Part shown: positions 1-6,272 of the stretch, piece after piece
How the letters are laid out: every line of letters begins with the position of its first letter
Position numbering within the stretch: the first letter of the stretch is position 1
Assembly: GCA_015490105.1 (NCBI GenBank)
Contig: WFYK01000063.1
Coordinates: forward strand, 1 to 22,479
Reading direction: 5' to 3'
DNA: 22,479 nucleotides
From: Aquificaceae bacterium
Lineage (GTDB): Bacteria > Aquificota > Aquificia > Aquificales > Aquificaceae
Made by a program: the position numbers and the translations under genes
The notes under the pieces: model-generated
The model's database searches: none
Told to the model about the DNA's origin: nothing
The model's input: only the letters and a program-made list of their open reading frames with translations

Positions 1-96
1 CAAATCCTTTCTCAGATACTCCTCAGGTATAACATCACTTGGGTTTACTCTGGGAACATCCAACTTAGGAAGCCTGTAGGTTGCTTTTCCCTTCAT
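1..96 (-). CDS. Unknown protein, N-terminal 32 residues only (runs off the window)
   Basis: An open frame begins with ATG at 96-94 on the minus strand and stays open to the window edge. The visible start reads MKGKATYRLPKLDVP and continues with several Pro and acidic residues. I do not recognise the family. The ATG overlaps the stop of the small lipoprotein gene upstream (ATGA), a typical translational-coupling junction, which is the main reason to accept the start. No signal peptide or membrane segment is visible in these residues. Function cannot be assigned from this fragment. Confidence 0.5.
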   Translation of the reverse strand, partial: MKGKATYRLPKLDVPRVNPSDVIPEEYLRKDL

Positions 97-230
97 GATC
101 CTTTCAAATCCTCAACGATCCTATTGAAATAGGATGGCAGATCGTCGTAGGTGTTAGGCTTTGAAGAAGATCCTCCACAAGAAATCAGCAGAAGAAAACT
201 AAAGAGGATCAGCACAAAGGTCATCAGCAT
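93..230 (-). CDS. Small lipoprotein, 45 residues
   Basis: ATG at 230-228, TGA at 95-93. The product starts MLMTFVLILFSFLLLISCGG: a hydrophobic signal segment and a lipobox (Leu-Ile-Ser then Cys18), then Gly/Ser and a short polar tail of 27 residues ending DLKGS. This looks like a signal-peptidase-II-processed, lipid-anchored peptide. It is followed by an ATGA overlap with the next minus-strand gene, so the two are probably translated together. The gene diverges from leuS-beta across only 18 bp, and a TATTAT box (241-236) lies 5 nt before the ATG with no Shine-Dalgarno. An internal ATG at codon 3 is an alternative start. Tiny lipoproteins of this kind often help outer-membrane assembly, but nothing here shows a specific role. 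Confidence 0.65.
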   Translation of the reverse strand: MLMTFVLILFSFLLLISCGGSSSKPNTYDDLPSYFNRIVEDLKGS

Positions 231-248
231 CTTTTATAATAGCTCAAA
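231..248. promoter_or_regulatory. 18-bp divergent promoter with symmetric -10 (TATAATA)
   Basis: The whole gap between the lipoprotein (-) and leuS-beta (+) is 18 bp. It holds TATAATA at 235-241, which reads TATAAT on the plus strand (235-240) and TATTAT on the minus strand (241-236). The plus -10 ends 8 nt before the leuS-beta ATG and the minus -10 ends 5 nt before the lipoprotein ATG, so both mRNAs would start at or within a base or two of the start codon. There is no convincing -35 on either side (best plus-strand match GCACAA at 212-217). This is inferred from sequence only. Confidence 0.55.
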
Positions 249-1118
249 ATGAAAATAAAGGACTTCCTCAGGGAAAGGCACATATCCCTCGGAGATAACG
301 TTAAGTTTCTCCTTGAGGCTCTTGATTTGAAGGATCCTGAACTTTTGAAAAAACTCGAAGATCTTTACGGGGAATCCGCCAAAATGTCCAAGTCCAAGGC
401 AAACACGGTAGATCCTCAAGAAATGATAGAAAGGTTCGGTGCGGATACCGTTCGCCTCTACGTTCTATTTGCAGCACCTCCGGATCAGGATTTTGAGTGG
501 ACCCAAGAAGGTATTCAAGGAGCTTACAGGTTCTTGAACAGACTTTGGAACTTCGTTATTTCGAAGAAAGAAATGTTAAAAGGGCTTTCCTACACGAGGG
601 AGGAGCTTTCAAGGGCTACCGGCAGAGCTAAGGAGATCAGGCATTCAATCCACAGTGCGGTGGAGGGATACTTGAGGGATATGGAGAAAAACTTTCAGTT
701 CAACACCGCCATAGCCAAGGTTATGAAGCTCTTAGGAGACCTTCAAGAATTTGAGCCCAAGACAGAGATCGAAAGAAAGGTCCTAAAAGAAGGTGTTGAC
801 ACACTCTTGCTCCTTTTGGCTCCCGTATGTCCCCATCTGTGTGACGAACTCTGGGAGAGATTGGGAAACGAGGGCCTTGCTACCACATCACCTTTTCCCG
901 AACCCGACCCTCAAGCTTTGAAAAAGGAAGAAATAGAAATCCCCGTTCAGATTAATGGAAAGGTCAAGACACGGGTGATCATCCCCGCGGATGCGGACGA
1001 AGAGAAAGTTAAAGAGATAGTCATGGCTCAGGAAAAGGTGAAAAGCCTTATAGAAGGTAAAGAAATAAGGAGATTCATTTACGTCAAAGGCAAACTCGTG
1101 AACTTGGTAGTTAAATGA
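249..1118 (+). CDS. leuS: Leucyl-tRNA synthetase, beta subunit (C-terminal half of a split LeuRS)
   Basis: Encodes the C-terminal half of LeuRS, which charges tRNA-Leu with leucine. KMSKS is at residues 45-49 (GESAKMSKSKANTVDP), followed by the GADTVRLYVLF helix, the WTQEGIQGAYRFLNRLW start of the anticodon-binding helical bundle (about 85-220) and a small C-terminal domain (about 232-289, QINGKVKTRV). The HIGH motif and CP1 editing domain are absent and would be on a separate alpha subunit, not in this window. The 289-residue length equals the A. aeolicus beta subunit as I recall it, so this is a natural split and not a truncation. The ATG at 249 has no Shine-Dalgarno and lies 8 nt after a TATAAT box, so it may be leaderless. 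The TGA overlaps the crcB start (ATGA). Confidence 0.95.
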   Translation: MKIKDFLRERHISLGDNVKFLLEALDLKDPELLKKLEDLYGESAKMSKSKANTVDPQEMIERFGADTVRLYVLFAAPPDQDFEWTQEGIQGAYRFLNRLWNFVISKKEMLKGLSYTREELSRATGRAKEIRHSIHSAVEGYLRDMEKNFQFNTAIAKVMKLLGDLQEFEPKTEIERKVLKEGVDTLLLLLAPVCPHLCDELWERLGNEGLATTSPFPEPDPQALKKEEIEIPVQINGKVKTRVIIPADADEEKVKEIVMAQEKVKSLIEGKEIRRFIYVKGKLVNLVVK

Positions 1119-1468
1119 TAAGCCTCCTCATTGCGGTAGCGTTAGGCGGAGCGATAGGATCTTCTTTTAGATTTTTAGTCTCTTACTTCTTGCCTTTCGG
1201 GACCTTGATCGTTAACCTGACTGGATCCTTCCTTATAGGCCTGATCTCCGCCTTGGTTTCTGAGAAGTTTAGCGTTTCTCCTGAACTCAGACTCTTGCTT
1301 ATTACGGGTATGTTGGGAGGTTTTACTACCTTTTCTACATTTTCTTATGAGTCCGTTTCCCTTTTAGTAGGCGGGGAGTTCCTCAAGTTCCTCCTTTATG
1401 TTTTTGTAACAAATGCGGGTTGCTTTTTGCTAACCTTTTTGGGTTATATGATCGGACGTCTTTTCTGA
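1115..1468 (+). CDS. crcB: Fluoride ion channel CrcB/Fluc
   Basis: A 117-residue, four-helix inner-membrane protein of the CrcB/Fluc family, which works as a dual-topology dimer exporting fluoride. Family marks are GGAIGSSFRF near the N-terminus (11-20), the pore Asn34 in TLIVNLTGSFLIG, and GGFTTFSTFSYE at 68-79, which carries the Phe/Thr fluoride track and the central Na+ site. It starts within leuS-beta (ATGA at 1115-1118), so it is translationally coupled to it. No room exists upstream for a fluoride riboswitch, so expression appears tied to the leuS-beta transcript. Only one copy is visible, consistent with a homodimeric channel. Confidence 0.93.
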   Translation: MISLLIAVALGGAIGSSFRFLVSYFLPFGTLIVNLTGSFLIGLISALVSEKFSVSPELRLLLITGMLGGFTTFSTFSYESVSLLVGGEFLKFLLYVFVTNAGCFLLTFLGYMIGRLF

Positions 1469-1498
1469 TAAAATACTCTCTCCGCTTGAAAAGGAGGT
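1469..1498 (+). promoter_or_regulatory. Possible -10 (TAAAAT) and strong Shine-Dalgarno for rplT
   Basis: A 37-bp gap between crcB and rplT contains TAAAAT at 1469-1474 and AAGGAGGT at 1491-1498, the latter 8 nt (from GGAGG) before the rplT ATG. The ribosome binding site is clear. The -10 is only plausible, since no good -35 precedes it, and read-through from leuS-beta/crcB is equally possible. No L20 autoregulatory leader is evident in so short a region. Confidence 0.4.
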
Positions 1499-1505
1499 TC
1501 GTAGA

Positions 1506-1859
1506 ATGCGTGTAAAAGGCCCTTCTTCGAGAAAACGCAAGAAAAAGATCCTTAAACTCGCAAAAGGCTACAGGGGAATGAGACATACTTCCTACAGGAG
1601 GGCCAAAGAGGCGGTAATGAGGGCCCTCTACTACCAATACCGCGATAGAAGGCTCAGAAAGAGGGAATTTAGAAGGCTTTGGATCGCGAGGATAAACGCT
1701 GCGGTAAGAAACTACGGACTATCCTACAGTAAGTTTATGAACGGCCTTAAAAAGGCAGGTATAGAGCTTGATAGAAAGATCCTTGCGGACATGGCGGTGA
1801 GGGATCCGGAAGCCTTCAAGCAGGTTGTAGATAAGGTAAAGGAAGTCCTCGCTTCTTAA
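1506..1859 (+). CDS. rplT: 50S ribosomal protein L20
   Basis: A 117-residue, strongly basic protein with the L20 signature: start MRVKGPSSRKRKKKILKLAKGY, the RALYYQYRDRRLRKREFRRLWI central helix and the NAAVRNYGLSYSKFMNGLKKAGIELDRKILADMA C-terminal domain (given here in fragments; about residues 68-100). L20 binds 23S rRNA early in 50S assembly. The length is standard. Its usual partners infC and rpmI are not upstream; crcB is there instead. pheS follows after a single base, so the rplT-pheS link of many bacteria is kept while pheT is missing. Confidence 0.97.
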   Translation: MRVKGPSSRKRKKKILKLAKGYRGMRHTSYRRAKEAVMRALYYQYRDRRLRKREFRRLWIARINAAVRNYGLSYSKFMNGLKKAGIELDRKILADMAVRDPEAFKQVVDKVKEVLAS

Positions 1860-1860
1860 T

Positions 1861-2874
1861 ATGGAGGATCTGACCTCTATAAAGGAAGATCTCCTAAGGG
1901 ACTTAGAGTCCGCGAAAGATCTTCAAGCGCTCGCGGAGATAAAAGCTAAATATCTCGGCAAAAAGGGACTGATAAGCTCCCTTTTTAAAAGGATAAGGGA
2001 GATCCCCCCGGAAGAGAGAAAATCTTTCGGTCAGAAGGTAAACAGCCTCAAGGAAGAGGCGGAAAAACTAATCCGTGAAAGGGAACGCAGTATAAAAGAA
2101 CAGCAACTTCAAGAAAAACTAAAAAGCGAGTGGGAAGATCTCAGCTTACCCTACGACAGATCCCTCGGTCATCTTCATCCTATAACGCAGACTTTAAGGA
2201 GAATAATCGAAATCTTCAGAAGCATGGGCTTTCAGGTGGAGGAAGGTCCTGAGATAGAGCTCGAAGACTACAACTTTGACAAGCTAAACGTTCCCAAAGA
2301 TCACCCAGCAAGGGACATGCAGGATACCTTCTATGTAAACCGTGAAGGTTACCTTCTCAGAACCCACACCTCGCCCGTTCAAATAAGAACCCTATTGAAA
2401 GGAGAACTTCCCGTTTACATGGTAGCTCCGGGCAAGGTCTACAGGAGGGACGACGATCCTACCCACTCGCCTATGTTTCACCAAGTGGAGGGTCTCGCGG
2501 TCGACAGGGAGATCAGCTTCAGACACATGAAGTTTGTAATAGAAAGCTTCCTGAAGGAATTCTTCGAAAAAGATCTGCCGGTAAGACTTAGATCTTCCTA
2601 CTTTCCTTTTACCGAGCCTTCCGCGGAGGTGGACATAGGCTGTGTAATATGCGGAGGTAAAGGGTGCAGGGTTTGTAAAGATACGGGTTGGCTTGAGGTG
2701 ATGGGGTGCGGGATGGTGCACCCTAAGGTTCTTGAAAACTGTGGGATTGACTCGGAGCTTTACCAAGGCTTTGCTTTCGGGATGGGAGTTGAGAGGCTCG
2801 CTATGCTTCTTTATAGGATAGACAACATAAAGCTCTTTTATGAGAACAACCTCAGGTTCCTTGAACAGTTTTAA
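1861..2874 (+). CDS. pheS: Phenylalanyl-tRNA synthetase alpha subunit
   Basis: The catalytic class II subunit of the alpha2-beta2 PheRS. Residues 1-90 form the N-terminal coiled-coil arm that contacts tRNA. The catalytic core follows: GHLHPITQ (103-110), motif 2 around YRRDD (194-198) with FHQVEGLAVD (206-215), and motif 3 FGMGVERLAMLLY (306-318). A four-cysteine insert, C261-x2-C264-x4-C269-x2-C272, sits before GWLEVMGCGMVHP, as in many non-enterobacterial PheS proteins, and may bind zinc. The start follows the rplT stop by one base with no separate promoter. pheT is not in the window. The last 23 bp overlap the 3' end of the convergent methyltransferase gene. Confidence 0.96.
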   Translation: MEDLTSIKEDLLRDLESAKDLQALAEIKAKYLGKKGLISSLFKRIREIPPEERKSFGQKVNSLKEEAEKLIRERERSIKEQQLQEKLKSEWEDLSLPYDRSLGHLHPITQTLRRIIEIFRSMGFQVEEGPEIELEDYNFDKLNVPKDHPARDMQDTFYVNREGYLLRTHTSPVQIRTLLKGELPVYMVAPGKVYRRDDDPTHSPMFHQVEGLAVDREISFRHMKFVIESFLKEFFEKDLPVRLRSSYFPFTEPSAEVDIGCVICGGKGCRVCKDTGWLEVMGCGMVHPKVLENCGIDSELYQGFAFGMGVERLAMLLYRIDNIKLFYENNLRFLEQF

Positions 2875-3517
2875 CACCTATCACAATGTAAACAAGTCCG
2901 AAAAGTTTTTTCTTTACCTCCAAAACGCTAAAGCCTTCGGAGGTAAGAAGGTCTTCCACCTCTTGAGGACTCAAAGCTTCTTCTACTGAATGAATAAAAA
3001 AGTCCCACTTGTCCTTGCTAAAAATGAGAGACCCTACGGGAGTTAAAAGTTTCATCAGAAACACCACAAAAGAAGTCCCTTTAAACTTTCCAACATCGAG
3101 TATACCTATCCTGCCCCTTTGCTGGAGAATTCTGTTGGCTTCCTTTAAAAAGGATCTTCTGTCCTGAAGGTGGCGAAAGACAAGAGAAAGACTGACGTTT
3201 TTAAAACTCTCATCTTTGAAAGGCAAATTCTCCGCGGTAGCAACCACAAAGTGTGATCCCAAGCACTTTTCCCTTGCAACCCTTATCATACCTTCCGCGG
3301 GATCAAGGCCGACCTTAAGACCTTTGTATTCTGTTCCCAGCTTTTTGAGGATTTCCCCCGTGCCGGTTCCCACGTCGAGCCAGTTACCTTCCGGGCACAT
3401 ATTATCTATGAGATCCCTTTGCCACGCGTGGATCCTTCCCCCGCTTGCAACATTTAAAAACTTGTCATATATCCCGCTTATCTGGGAAAATAGCTGAGCC
3501 ACGGACCTGTAATTCAT
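2852..3517 (-). CDS. UbiE/MenG-like SAM-dependent methyltransferase
   Basis: A 221-residue class I methyltransferase. It opens with the UbiE-type segment around LFSQISGIYDKFLN (about 9-22), then motif I LDVGTGTGEIL (48-58), an acidic residue after beta-2 in VGLDPAEGMI, TAENLPFKDESF (about 95-106) and GRIGILDVGKF near 135-145. It most resembles demethylmenaquinone C-methylases, which act late in naphthoquinone synthesis at the membrane face. Aquificaceae are reported to use demethylmenaquinone or methylthio-naphthoquinone, so its real substrate could differ from textbook MenG. The start lies 3 nt after the nuoH stop, linking a quinone enzyme to the quinone-binding subunit of complex I. The 3' end overlaps pheS convergently. 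Confidence 0.75.
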   Translation of the reverse strand: MNYRSVAQLFSQISGIYDKFLNVASGGRIHAWQRDLIDNMCPEGNWLDVGTGTGEILKKLGTEYKGLKVGLDPAEGMIRVAREKCLGSHFVVATAENLPFKDESFKNVSLSLVFRHLQDRRSFLKEANRILQQRGRIGILDVGKFKGTSFVVFLMKLLTPVGSLIFSKDKWDFFIHSVEEALSPQEVEDLLTSEGFSVLEVKKKLFGLVYIVIGVKTVQGT

Positions 3518-3520
3518 CGC

Positions 3521-4570
3521 TTACTTCCAGACTATGGGTGCGATTATAGCGGTAAAGACTATGTTCGCAAGCGTCAAAGGCAACATAACCTTCCAAGCGG
3601 TTTCGGTTATCTGGTCTATCCTATATCTGGGAAGGGTCCAGTGAAGCCACAGGATAAACAGAAACAGGGCGGTAACCTTTAAAAGGAACCAGACGTAAGG
3701 AGAAAAGGGCCCTAAAAAGAACAGAGGATCTACAAACCCCATAAAAGGTATGTTTATGGGAGACCAGCCACCGAAGAAGAGAACGACCGCTATTGCGGAA
3801 AGGGACAACACCTCTACATACCACTCTACGAGAGGGAAAAGACCGAACTTCATACCCCCGTATTCAACGGTAAATCCGGTGACCAACTCCGCTTCAGCCT
3901 CTTGGATGTCAAAGGGGACCCTTCCTGTTTCCGCAAGAAGTGCAAACATGTAAACCACAAAGGCAACCGGTTGAACCCAAACATACCAAAGCTTCTGCTC
4001 AATCTGTTTTTGAACGATCTCGTATGTGGAGAGTGTTCCCGCCAAGATTATGGGACCCATAACCGCGAAGGTAATAACTACCTCGTAGGAGATGATTATC
4101 CCCGCTTTTCTCATCGAACCTATGAGAGGATACTTGGAGTTAGAGGCCCAACCCGCTATAGCTATGGCGTAGACAGCCAAAGAACCGAGACCGAAAACCA
4201 AAAGAAGGGCTACGTTCACATCAGTGAGTATGGGCTTTATCTTGTAACCAAATAGCTCAAACTCGGGTCCGAAGGGGACAACCGCAAAAACCAAAGTCGC
4301 AGGGACCAAGGCGAGAACTATAGCGAGGTTGTAGAGAAACTTGTTCCCGTATCTCGGAAACAGATCCTCTTTGGTTATAAGTTTTAATCCGTCCGCAAGG
4401 GGTTGAAGCAGTCCGTGCCAACCGACCACCATCGGGCCGGGCCTTCTTTGAATGTGGGCAGCGACCTTCCTTTCAACCCAAGTGAGGTAAGCGCCTACTC
4501 CGAGAACGATAGCCAAAATTACAACTATCTTTATGAGGATTATTATCAACCCCGCTATCACACTCTCCAT
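3521..4570 (-). CDS. nuoH: NADH-quinone oxidoreductase subunit H (NuoH)
   Basis: A 349-residue polytopic membrane protein of the NuoH/ND1 family, which with NuoB/D forms the quinone cavity at the heel of complex I. Signatures are WVERKVAAHIQRRPGP (about 31-46), the loop GWHGLLQPLADGLKLITKED, and the strongly conserved acidic loop AETGRVPFDIQEAEAELVTG (about 213-232) followed by EYGGMKFGLF. About eight hydrophobic segments are visible. The ribosome site is a good GGGAGGAAAGG just upstream of the ATG at 4570. No other nuo gene lies beside it, unlike the usual nuoA-N order; the only downstream partner is the methyltransferase gene. It diverges from uppP over 56 bp. Confidence 0.95.
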   Translation of the reverse strand: MESVIAGLIIILIKIVVILAIVLGVGAYLTWVERKVAAHIQRRPGPMVVGWHGLLQPLADGLKLITKEDLFPRYGNKFLYNLAIVLALVPATLVFAVVPFGPEFELFGYKIKPILTDVNVALLLVFGLGSLAVYAIAIAGWASNSKYPLIGSMRKAGIIISYEVVITFAVMGPIILAGTLSTYEIVQKQIEQKLWYVWVQPVAFVVYMFALLAETGRVPFDIQEAEAELVTGFTVEYGGMKFGLFPLVEWYVEVLSLSAIAVVLFFGGWSPINIPFMGFVDPLFFLGPFSPYVWFLLKVTALFLFILWLHWTLPRYRIDQITETAWKVMLPLTLANIVFTAIIAPIVWK

Positions 4571-4613
4571 ACCTTTCCTCCCGAAGACCTCAATATGTTA
4601 ACAGGTTTGTCGG

Positions 4614-4619
4614 TAAAAT
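4614..4619 (+). promoter_or_regulatory. Putative -10 (TAAAAT) for leaderless uppP
   Basis: TAAAAT at 4614-4619 ends 7 nt before the uppP GTG at 4627, and there is no Shine-Dalgarno between them (TAACCCC). Transcription from this box would begin at or next to the start codon. No good -35 is visible. On the other strand the nuoH gene has a normal ribosome site and a weak TATTGA box (4594-4589), preceded at about 17 bp by TTTTAC (4618-4613), which overlaps this element. Confidence 0.45.
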
Positions 4620-4626
4620 TAACCCC

Positions 4627-5403
4627 GTGAACATCAAGGATGCAATCCTGCTTGGTATAGTTGAGGGAATAACGGAATTTCTTCCCGTTTCCTCAACCGG
4701 CCACATGATCTTAGTCGCTCACCTGATAGGCCTCGAACATGGTGAGTTCCTCAAGAGCTTTGAAATAGCGGTTCAGCTGGGGGCCATCTGCTCGGTTTTC
4801 CTTCTATACTGGAGGGCTTTGCTTCTTAGCAAAAGAACATTCATTCAGGTTTTTTCCGCTTTCCTTCCTACCGCAATATTAGGGCTTTTGCTTTACAGCT
4901 TTGTGAAAAATTACCTGATCGGAAACCAATGGGTGGTTATCTTAACCCTTACGGTGGGGGGATTGTTTCTCATGGGTGCTGACTTTTTTTTGAACAAAGG
5001 GAAACGCGATTGGAAGGACCTTTCTTTTCGCGAGTGCATCTTGATAGGCTTGTTTCAGGGTCTGGCTTTAATTCCTGGTGTTTCAAGATCGGGTGCGAGC
5101 GTTATGGGAGGTTTGGCGGTAGGTCTTTCCCGGGAAAAGGCTTTAGAGTTTTCCTTTTTAGTAGGGCTTCCTACGGTTGGGTCCGCCTCTCTTTTTGAGA
5201 TCTATAAGAGCTACGAAACTTTCCAAGGTCAGGAAGTAGACTTGCTTACGATAGGTTTTATAAGTGCCTTTGTAAGTGCTTTACTCACTATGCGCTTTGC
5301 CCTTTACCTTGTAAGGAGGTTCGGGCTTTGGCCCTTCGGCGTCTACAGGATAGTTTTAGCTTTGATTTTTTTAGTGGGTATGAAAGGAGGGGGATATGCT
5401 TGA
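4627..5403 (+). CDS. uppP: Undecaprenyl-diphosphate phosphatase (UppP/BacA)
   Basis: A 258-residue polytopic membrane enzyme that recycles undecaprenyl diphosphate to the monophosphate carrier for peptidoglycan and other envelope glycans. Both BacA motifs are intact: EGITEFLPVSSTGH (13-26) with the catalytic Glu and the SSTGH loop, and PGVSRSG (150-156) with its Arg. Length and start match the family (alignment to the usual VEG(L/I)TEFLPVSSTGH opening). The start is GTG without a Shine-Dalgarno, 7 nt after a TAAAAT box. It heads a plus-strand run with the unknown gene at 5396, the HIT protein and the decarboxylase. Overproduction of this family gives bacitracin resistance. Confidence 0.95.
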   Translation: MNIKDAILLGIVEGITEFLPVSSTGHMILVAHLIGLEHGEFLKSFEIAVQLGAICSVFLLYWRALLLSKRTFIQVFSAFLPTAILGLLLYSFVKNYLIGNQWVVILTLTVGGLFLMGADFFLNKGKRDWKDLSFRECILIGLFQGLALIPGVSRSGASVMGGLAVGLSREKALEFSFLVGLPTVGSASLFEIYKSYETFQGQEVDLLTIGFISAFVSALLTMRFALYLVRRFGLWPFGVYRIVLALIFLVGMKGGGYA

Positions 5404-5905
5404 AGGTCTTGCGATGACGATTTTGAAGACTTTGGTAGGGTTTATATTTCAACAGGCCTTAGAAGGATCTTCCGTCAAAGTGGAAGGTGCACCGCGGTGG
5501 TATGGCAAGCACGCTTGGGGGTCTTTTTGCGTCTCAACCTATCAATACGGCGGTCTTGAGGCGGTAGAAGAGGTAAAAGGAAAACTTAAAGTAAAGATGT
5601 CTCAGGAGTTGCGGGGCCTCATAGAGAAAGCCCTTTACGAAAACTTTAGGGATGTTCAAGATCCTAAAGAACTTGCTTTTATAAGGGCTGTAGCTGAAGA
5701 TGAAAAGTTACCCTTGTTTGTGAGTTCGTATATGAAGATTAGAAACTTAGAGTATGACGAGGATAAAAGGGTAGCCTTCGCAAGAGGATGTATTTCAAAG
5801 GAAGACTTCGTAGCTTACCAAGAAAGAAGATTAAGAGAAATTAGGAAGGCACTGAGTATTAAACGATCGGAGGACGCTTTCCGCGAGCTTGAGATGGTAG
5901 AATAA
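5396..5905 (+). CDS. Unknown protein, 169 residues, possibly LPP20-like
   Basis: Starts inside the uppP 3' end (ATG at 5396; uppP stops at 5403) behind a strong AAAGGAGGGGG ribosome site, so the start is well supported. It opens with a mildly hydrophobic helix (MLEGLAMTILKTLVGFIFQQ), then APRWYGKHAWGSFCVSTYQYGG, a basic/acidic helical stretch containing KMSQELRGLIEKAL, and a charged C-terminal helix rich in Glu/Arg (QERRLREIRKAL). There is no lipobox Cys. The layout (Pro-x-Trp near the N-terminus, then a Gly-containing strand, then long helices) loosely recalls LPP20/FlgP-type envelope proteins, but this is a weak resemblance. Coupling to uppP and the N-terminal helix suggest an envelope location. 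I would otherwise call it a conserved hypothetical. Confidence 0.8.
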   Translation: MLEGLAMTILKTLVGFIFQQALEGSSVKVEGAPRWYGKHAWGSFCVSTYQYGGLEAVEEVKGKLKVKMSQELRGLIEKALYENFRDVQDPKELAFIRAVAEDEKLPLFVSSYMKIRNLEYDEDKRVAFARGCISKEDFVAYQERRLREIRKALSIKRSEDAFRELEMVE

Positions 5906-5911
5906 AGTTTC

Positions 5912-6271
5912 ATGAAGGATTGTATATTCTGCAAGATCGTGGCAGGGGAGGTTGAATCAAAGAAGGTCTACGAGGACGATAAGGTTTACGCCTTTCACGA
6001 CATAAACCCTGTAGCTCCGATTCACATCCTTATAGTCCCCAAAAAACACATCTTGGGTGTTCAAGAGCTTACCGAGGAGGATGAATGCCTCGTGGGACAC
6101 ATGTTCGTGGTTGCGAGAAAAATAGCGGAGGATCTTGGTATAGCTCCCGACGAAAACTTGAATAAGGGATACAGACTCGTTTTCAACGTGGGCAAAGACG
6201 CTGGACAAAGTGTTTTTCACCTTCACCTTCACCTCATAGGCGGAAGGGCTATGAGCTGGCCACCGGGCTAA
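5912..6271 (+). CDS. HIT-family nucleotide hydrolase/transferase (HINT type)
   Basis: A 119-residue histidine-triad protein. The zinc-type CxxC pair is at Cys4 and Cys7 (CIFCKIVAGE), the IVPKKHI segment follows the dimer strand, and the triad HLHLHL is at His103, His105 and His107, ending in GGRAMSWPPG as in bacterial HinT. Such enzymes hydrolyse purine phosphoramidates and adenylated lysine adducts in the cytoplasm; the natural substrate is often unknown. The ATG lies 6 nt after the preceding stop with no good Shine-Dalgarno. The stop is one base from the GTG of the decarboxylase gene, so the two are probably co-translated. Confidence 0.93.
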   Translation: MKDCIFCKIVAGEVESKKVYEDDKVYAFHDINPVAPIHILIVPKKHILGVQELTEEDECLVGHMFVVARKIAEDLGIAPDENLNKGYRLVFNVGKDAGQSVFHLHLHLIGGRAMSWPPG

Positions 6272-6272
6272 G

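Noticed and set aside
2392..2877. 161-residue minus-strand frame opposite pheS
   Set aside because: Shadow of a confidently identified gene with no ribosome site or recognisable motif.
3543..3548. TATAAT on the minus strand at the end of nuoH as a promoter for the methyltransferase gene
   Set aside because: It lies in nuoH codons, with no -35 and a 3-nt gap to the downstream gene; co-transcription is simpler, though an internal promoter is not excluded.
3750..4255. Two plus-strand frames opposite nuoH
   Set aside because: Antisense shadows of NuoH, which is fully conserved; translations are low in hydrophobic order and match nothing.
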